Assembly (NCBI RefSeq): GCF_007667275.1
Contig: NZ_VDQT01000001.1
Location: 1,248,318 to 1,312,317 of the forward strand
Direction of reading: 5' to 3'
DNA length: 64,000 nucleotides
Origin: Stenotrophomonas rhizophila
Lineage (GTDB): Bacteria > Pseudomonadota > Gammaproteobacteria > Xanthomonadales > Xanthomonadaceae
The notes beneath the pieces were generated by a model that searched no databases, was not told the DNA's origin, and worked only from the letters and a program-made list of their open reading frames with translations. Position 1 is the first letter of the stretch. The number at the start of each line of letters is the position of its first letter. The translations under genes and the position numbers were made by a program. Shown here one piece after another: positions 60,215-64,000 of this stretch.

Positions 60215-61165
60215 TCACCCCAACAACGTCTCCAACACCGCCATGCGCACGGCCACGCCGTTGGCGACCTGGCGCAGCACCCACGACTGCGGGCCGTCGG
60301 CCACTTCGTCGGTCACTTCCACGCCGCGGTTGATCGGGCCCGGGTGCAGCACGGCGGCGTCCTGGCCGGCGCGCTTCAGGCGCCTGGCATCCAGGCCGTA
60401 CTGCGCGTGGTACTGCTCGATCGATGGCACCAGGCCCTCTTCCATGCGCTCGCGCTGCAGGCGCAGCATCATCAGCGCGTCGGCGCCTTCCAGCATCTGG
60501 TCGAAGTCCTGGCCGACGATGCAGCCCTTCAGGGTGTCGTCGTCCGGCAGCAGCGACTGCGGGCCGCAGACACGGATTTCGCCCACGCCCAGCGTGCGCA
60601 GCGCATGCAGGTCGGTGCGGGCCACGCGCGAGTGCTTCACGTCGCCGACGATCACCACCTTCATCTTCGAAAAATCGCCACCCTTGGCCTGGCGCAGGGT
60701 CAGCATGTCCAGCAGGCCCTGGGTCGGGTGCGCGCTGCGGCCGTCGCCAGCATTGATCAGCGCGGTGCCCTCGCCCGCCGCGGCGGCCAGTTCGGCCACG
60801 GCACCGTCATCCGGGTGACGCACCACGAAGCCACGCACGCCCATCGCCTCCAGGTTCTTCAGCGTGTCGCAGGCGGTTTCGCCCTTGCGCGTGGACGAGG
60901 TGGAGGCGTCGAAGTTGAGCACGTCCGCACCCAGCCGCTGCGCGGCCAGCTGGAACGAGCTGCGGGTGCGGGTGGAGGGTTCGAAGAACAGCGTGCACAC
61001 CGCCGAACCGCCCAGCACGTGGCGCTTGTTGCCGACCCGACCGACCGCGGCGTCGCGGATCTGGCCGGCGCGGTCGAGCAGCTGCAGCAGGGTTTCGCGG
61101 GGCAGACCTTCCAGGGTCAGCAGGTGGCGCAGGCGTCCGTCGGAATCGAGTTGCGAGGCGGTCAT
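60215..61165 (-). CDS. pyrB: Aspartate carbamoyltransferase PyrB
   Basis: 316 residues. The carbamoyl-phosphate site FFEPSTRTRSSFQLAAQRLG and the region HPTQGLLDMLTL, then VLHPGPINRGVE, are complete. It makes carbamoyl-aspartate in pyrimidine synthesis. No pyrI regulatory gene is adjacent. It is last in yqgE-ruvX-pyrB, a conserved order; ruvX stops 17 bp upstream. Confidence 0.97.
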   Translation of the reverse strand: MTASQLDSDGRLRHLLTLEGLPRETLLQLLDRAGQIRDAAVGRVGNKRHVLGGSAVCTLFFEPSTRTRSSFQLAAQRLGADVLNFDASTSSTRKGETACDTLKNLEAMGVRGFVVRHPDDGAVAELAAAAGEGTALINAGDGRSAHPTQGLLDMLTLRQAKGGDFSKMKVVIVGDVKHSRVARTDLHALRTLGVGEIRVCGPQSLLPDDDTLKGCIVGQDFDQMLEGADALMMLRLQRERMEEGLVPSIEQYHAQYGLDARRLKRAGQDAAVLHPGPINRGVEVTDEVADGPQSWVLRQVANGVAVRMAVLETLLG

Positions 61166-61181
61166 GGGCAGGGTCTGGGGG

Positions 61182-61649
61182 TCAGGAAACGGGGGTGGCG
61201 TCGTCGGGCGAGGACAGCCAGCGTTCGATGATCACCGCCGCGGCCACCGCATCCAACGTGGCCGCATCGCGGCGACGCTTGCGGCCTTCGGCGCGTTCGA
61301 CGGCGAAGCGGCGGGCGGCTTCGACCGAGCTGGAACGCTCGTCGACCAGCACCACCGGCAGTTTGAAACGTTCCCGCAGCTGGCGGGCGAAACCCTGCGC
61401 GCGCTTGCGGTTGGGCTGGTCCTGGCCGTCCAAGGTAAGCGGATCGCCCACCACCAGGCCGTCGGGCCGCCACTCCTTGACCAGCCTTTCCACGGCGGTC
61501 CAGTCCGGGCCGTTGCCGTGCACGTCCACCACCGCGATGGCGCGGGCGTGGGTGCCGAACGAACTGCCGATGGCCACGCCGATCCGGCGCGAGCCGACGT
61601 CGAAGCCGAGCACGGTGCCGTCGCGGCGGATGGTCGCCGGCTCAGACAT
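61182..61649 (-). CDS. ruvX: Holliday junction resolvase-like protein RuvX (YqgF)
   Basis: 155 residues, RNase H-like fold. [14 protein letters not shown] has the first catalytic Asp; [13 protein letters not shown] and [14 protein letters not shown] have further acidic sites. It is essential in E. coli and linked to rRNA maturation. The ATG overlaps the yqgE stop by 8 bp. Confidence 0.92.
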   Translation of the reverse strand: MSEPATIRRDGTVLGFDVGSRRIGVAIGSSFGTHARAIAVVDVHGNGPDWTAVERLVKEWRPDGLVVGDPLTLDGQDQPNRKRAQGFARQLRERFKLPVVLVDERSSSVEAARRFAVERAEGRKRRRDAATLDAVAAAVIIERWLSSPDDATPVS

Positions 61650-62208
61650 TGCCGCTGTAGTCGGTCAGCCGGAACAAGTCCACGCCGATGCGCGAGGCCG
61701 CGCCCTGCCAACGCTGCTCCAACGGGGTGTCGAACAGCAGTTCGGCATCGGCGGGCACGGTGAGCCAGCTGTTGTCGGCGATCTCCGCTTCCAGCTGGCC
61801 CTCGGCCCAGCCGGCACACCCCAGCGTGACCAGCGCATGGCGCGGGCCTTCGCCGCGGGCCATGGCTTCGAGGATGTCGCGTGACGTGGTCAGGTACACG
61901 CCCTGGCCGACCTGCAGGCTCGAGTCCCAGCCGCTGGCATCGTCATGGATGACGAAGCCGCGCTCGGGATGGACCGGGCCGCCGTTGAGCACCACCTGGT
62001 CGCGCAGGACCCGGTCGTCGGTCTGGATCTCCATCTGTGCCAGCACATCGCCCAGCGTGTATTCGGACGGCTGGTTGACCAGCACGCCCATCGCACCGTT
62101 TTCGTCGTGCTGGCAGATCAGCGCCACCGTGCGCGCGAAGGTGGGATCGGTCAGCGATGGCAACGCGACCAGCAGGTGATGGGCAAGAGTGGTAGGCAAC
62201 CTGGACAT
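61642..62208 (-). CDS. YqgE/AlgH family protein
   Basis: 188 residues, UPF0301. [21 protein letters not shown] at the N-terminus, [12 protein letters not shown], and [12 protein letters not shown] are all family marks. The function is unknown; the position ahead of ruvX is widely conserved. Confidence 0.93.
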   Translation of the reverse strand: MSRLPTTLAHHLLVALPSLTDPTFARTVALICQHDENGAMGVLVNQPSEYTLGDVLAQMEIQTDDRVLRDQVVLNGGPVHPERGFVIHDDASGWDSSLQVGQGVYLTTSRDILEAMARGEGPRHALVTLGCAGWAEGQLEAEIADNSWLTVPADAELLFDTPLEQRWQGAASRIGVDLFRLTDYSGNV

Positions 62209-62287
62209 GGGCCCATTCTACCCGCTGCGTCCGGACACGGGCGTGAGCCTGGGCTAGGATGCGTTCACTCACGCAGGGATGCCCACG

Positions 62288-64000
62288 ATGCACCAGTCGC
62301 CACCACTTCCCCTGGCCACCCGCGGCATGATCGTGCTGATCGCACTGCTGCAGGGCCTGCTGCTGTACGCGATACAGGACGCGTCGGACAGCTGGCCGTT
62401 CCAGGCCTTCGGCTCCCGCCTTCGCTGGTACACGTGGGTGCTCAGCATTCCCACCGCAGTCGCCCTGACCGTGGTCGACCTGCGCGATCGCAGGCTGTGG
62501 TTGCATGCAGCCCTGGCCTCCGCGCTGGTGCTGGCCCTGGCCAGCTGGATCGGCTGGAACCTGGGCGGCGTCACCGACGGCCTGCGCCAGGGGCCGCTGT
62601 TGATGCCGTTCTCGCTGTGCATGGCGATCGCCGTATTCGTGGCGCTGCCGTGGTGGCAGTTCCGCCTGCAGCACGGTTCATGGAAGGCGACCTACGCGGC
62701 GCTGTTCGAACGCGCCTGGCAGAACGGCCTGACCCTGGCGCTGGCGGTGGCGTTCACCGGACTGACCTGGCTGCTGCTGTGGCTGTGGGCGGCCCTGTTC
62801 GACCTGGTGGACATCCACTTCTTCCGCGATCTGTTCCGCGAAGAAGCGTTCATCGCGCTCGCCACGGGCATGCTGTTCGGCTTCGGCGTGCTGATCGGAC
62901 GCACCCAGGACCGCGCCATCCAGGTGATCCGGCAGGTGCTGTTCGCGGTGGCCCGTGGCCTGCTGCCACTGCTGGCGTTCATCGCGGTGATCTTCGTGGT
63001 CTGCCTGCCGTTCACCGGGCTGGAACCACTGTGGCGCACGCGTTCGGCCGCCACGGTGCTGTTGATCCTGGTGATGCTGCTGGTGGTCTTCTGCAACGCG
63101 GTCTACCAGCACGAAAGCGACAGCCCCGCCTACCCGGCGTGGCTGCGCCGCCTGGTCGAAGCGAGCCTGGTGGCGTTGCCGGTCTATGCCGCGCTGGCGT
63201 TGTACGCCATGGCACTGCGCATCCACCAGTACGGCTTCACCCAGGAACGCTTCTGGGCGTTGCTGGCCGCGCTGCTGCTCAGCGGCTATGCGCTCGGCTA
63301 TGCCGTGGCGGCCTTGCACCGACAGGGGCGCTGGCTGCAGCGGATCGAGCCGGTCAACCGCTGGATGTGCTGGGCGGTGCTGGGCGTGGCGGTGCTGGCC
63401 AACACGCCGGTGCTGGATCCGATCCGGATCAGCCTGGCCAGCCAGACGGCCCGCCTGCAGGCCGCGGCGCCGGAGATCCAGCGCAGCGACGCCATCAACC
63501 TGCGCTTCGACTACGGCCGGCGCGGCGTGGACGTGCTGCACACCCTGCAGGCCGACCCGCGTTTCAGCGCCGACCTGCGCGCCCGCACCCTGCTCGCCAA
63601 CGTGCTGAGCGACGACCCACTGGGCCGCGCGCATGGCCAGCGCCAAGGCAGCATCAGCGAGCTCGCCATGCTGCAGCAGCAGCTGCTCCTGGCCAAGGGC
63701 AGCATCGCCCCCGACCCCGACTGGTGGCAGGCCGTGCTGGCCGGGACCGTCGACAACGCCAGATGCCTGAAACTGGACGTACGCTGCATCGCGCTGCGCC
63801 GTGACCTGGATGGGGACGGCCTGGACGAAATGCTGCTCTGCCGTGAGCCCGAGTGGGGCGGCGCGCTCTGCCAGCTGCATGTGCGGGACGGGGGGGCATG
63901 GCGCGACGCTGGCTCGCTGGAGCTTCCGCTGTCCGCCGAGGCGCGCGACAACCCGGCGCAGGACCCGCTGTTGCAGGGTGAACTGCAGGTGCACCACCCG
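62288..64000 (+). CDS. DUF4153 membrane protein (3' end beyond the window)
   Basis: At least 571 codons from the ATG at 62288, still open at the last base. The first 370 residues have about ten hydrophobic helices (for example GMIVLIALLQGLLLYAI, LASALVLALASWIGW, GLLPLLAFIAVIFVVCLPF), fitting DUF4153, a poorly known inner-membrane family. After about residue 385 comes a soluble part with LDGDGLDEMLL, a pattern like a short calcium-binding loop. Single gene in front of which yqgE points away. Confidence 0.85.
   Translation, partial: MHQSPPLPLATRGMIVLIALLQGLLLYAIQDASDSWPFQAFGSRLRWYTWVLSIPTAVALTVVDLRDRRLWLHAALASALVLALASWIGWNLGGVTDGLRQGPLLMPFSLCMAIAVFVALPWWQFRLQHGSWKATYAALFERAWQNGLTLALAVAFTGLTWLLLWLWAALFDLVDIHFFRDLFREEAFIALATGMLFGFGVLIGRTQDRAIQVIRQVLFAVARGLLPLLAFIAVIFVVCLPFTGLEPLWRTRSAATVLLILVMLLVVFCNAVYQHESDSPAYPAWLRRLVEASLVALPVYAALALYAMALRIHQYGFTQERFWALLAALLLSGYALGYAVAALHRQGRWLQRIEPVNRWMCWAVLGVAVLANTPVLDPIRISLASQTARLQAAAPEIQRSDAINLRFDYGRRGVDVLHTLQADPRFSADLRARTLLANVLSDDPLGRAHGQRQGSISELAMLQQQLLLAKGSIAPDPDWWQAVLAGTVDNARCLKLDVRCIALRRDLDGDGLDEMLLCREPEWGGALCQLHVRDGGAWRDAGSLELPLSAEARDNPAQDPLLQGELQVHHP

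Overview
This is a high-GC chromosomal segment from a gamma-proteobacterium of the Xanthomonadaceae, most likely Stenotrophomonas. Three things point there. There is a fused aspartokinase/diaminopimelate decarboxylase. There is a murD2-murL pair in place of the usual D-glutamate route. The intergenic spaces are full of short palindromes that begin with GTAG, the pattern of Stenotrophomonas SMAG/REP repeats, together with one REP-associated tyrosine transposase (RAYT) gene. No rRNA, tRNA, CRISPR array, prophage or classical IS was seen. Most genes are housekeeping genes in compact operons with 1-8 bp overlaps.

Layout. 0.2-5.6 kb (minus): peptidoglycan and lysine/DAP precursor genes murD2, murL, lysAC. 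5.8-11 kb: single genes (PhzF-like, OsmC, an HU protein with a histone-like tail, two small envelope proteins, a PfpI/DJ-1 protein, a SET-domain protein). 11.1-17.7 kb (plus): a SUF Fe-S cluster operon, sufR-sufB-(inserted small membrane protein)-sufC-sufD-sufS-GNAT-Rieske. 17.8-29.6 kb (plus): an iron-uptake block with three Fur-box-like sites, two TonB-dependent receptors each preceded by a 129-codon ORF, a PiuC-type dioxygenase, and a five-gene operon (PepSY-type membrane protein, DUF2271, DUF4198, ApbE, membrane-anchored diflavin reductase) that looks like a siderophore-iron reduction module. 29.7-33 kb (minus): HutD, two L,D-transpeptidases, ComEA. 33.2-36.8 kb (plus): M20 peptidase, a small membrane protein, and the muropeptide-recycling pair amgK-murU. 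37-40 kb (minus): DUF2066-perM-hda. 40-44.3 kb (plus): purM, two paralogous small membrane proteins, purN, two DUF3108 proteins. 44.4-46.3 kb (minus): EF-hand protein, murA, ibaG/bolA. 46.3-56.5 kb (plus): kdsD-kdsC-lptC-lptA-lptB-rpoN-hpf-ptsN-hprK-rapZ and EIIA-HPr-EI, joining LPS assembly with the regulatory PTS. 56.8-59.3 kb: mgtE, zinc-ribbon protein, esterase. 59.3-60.2 kb: RAYT gene inside a dense SMAG cluster. 60.2-62.2 kb (minus): yqgE-ruvX-pyrB. 62.3 kb to the end: a DUF4153 membrane protein cut by the window edge.

Cell-envelope metabolism is the common thread: MurD2/MurL, MurA, AmgK/MurU, L,D-transpeptidases, KDO and Lpt genes. Iron handling (SUF plus uptake and reduction) is the second. 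The most unusual features are the repeats. SMAG heads supply the TAG stop codon of five genes, including the RAYT gene itself. One repeat encodes the C-terminus of enzyme I. Two homologous ~142-bp composite elements (REP-core-REP) sit in convergent intergenic spaces. All functional calls rest on reading motifs in the sequence; no database search was run.
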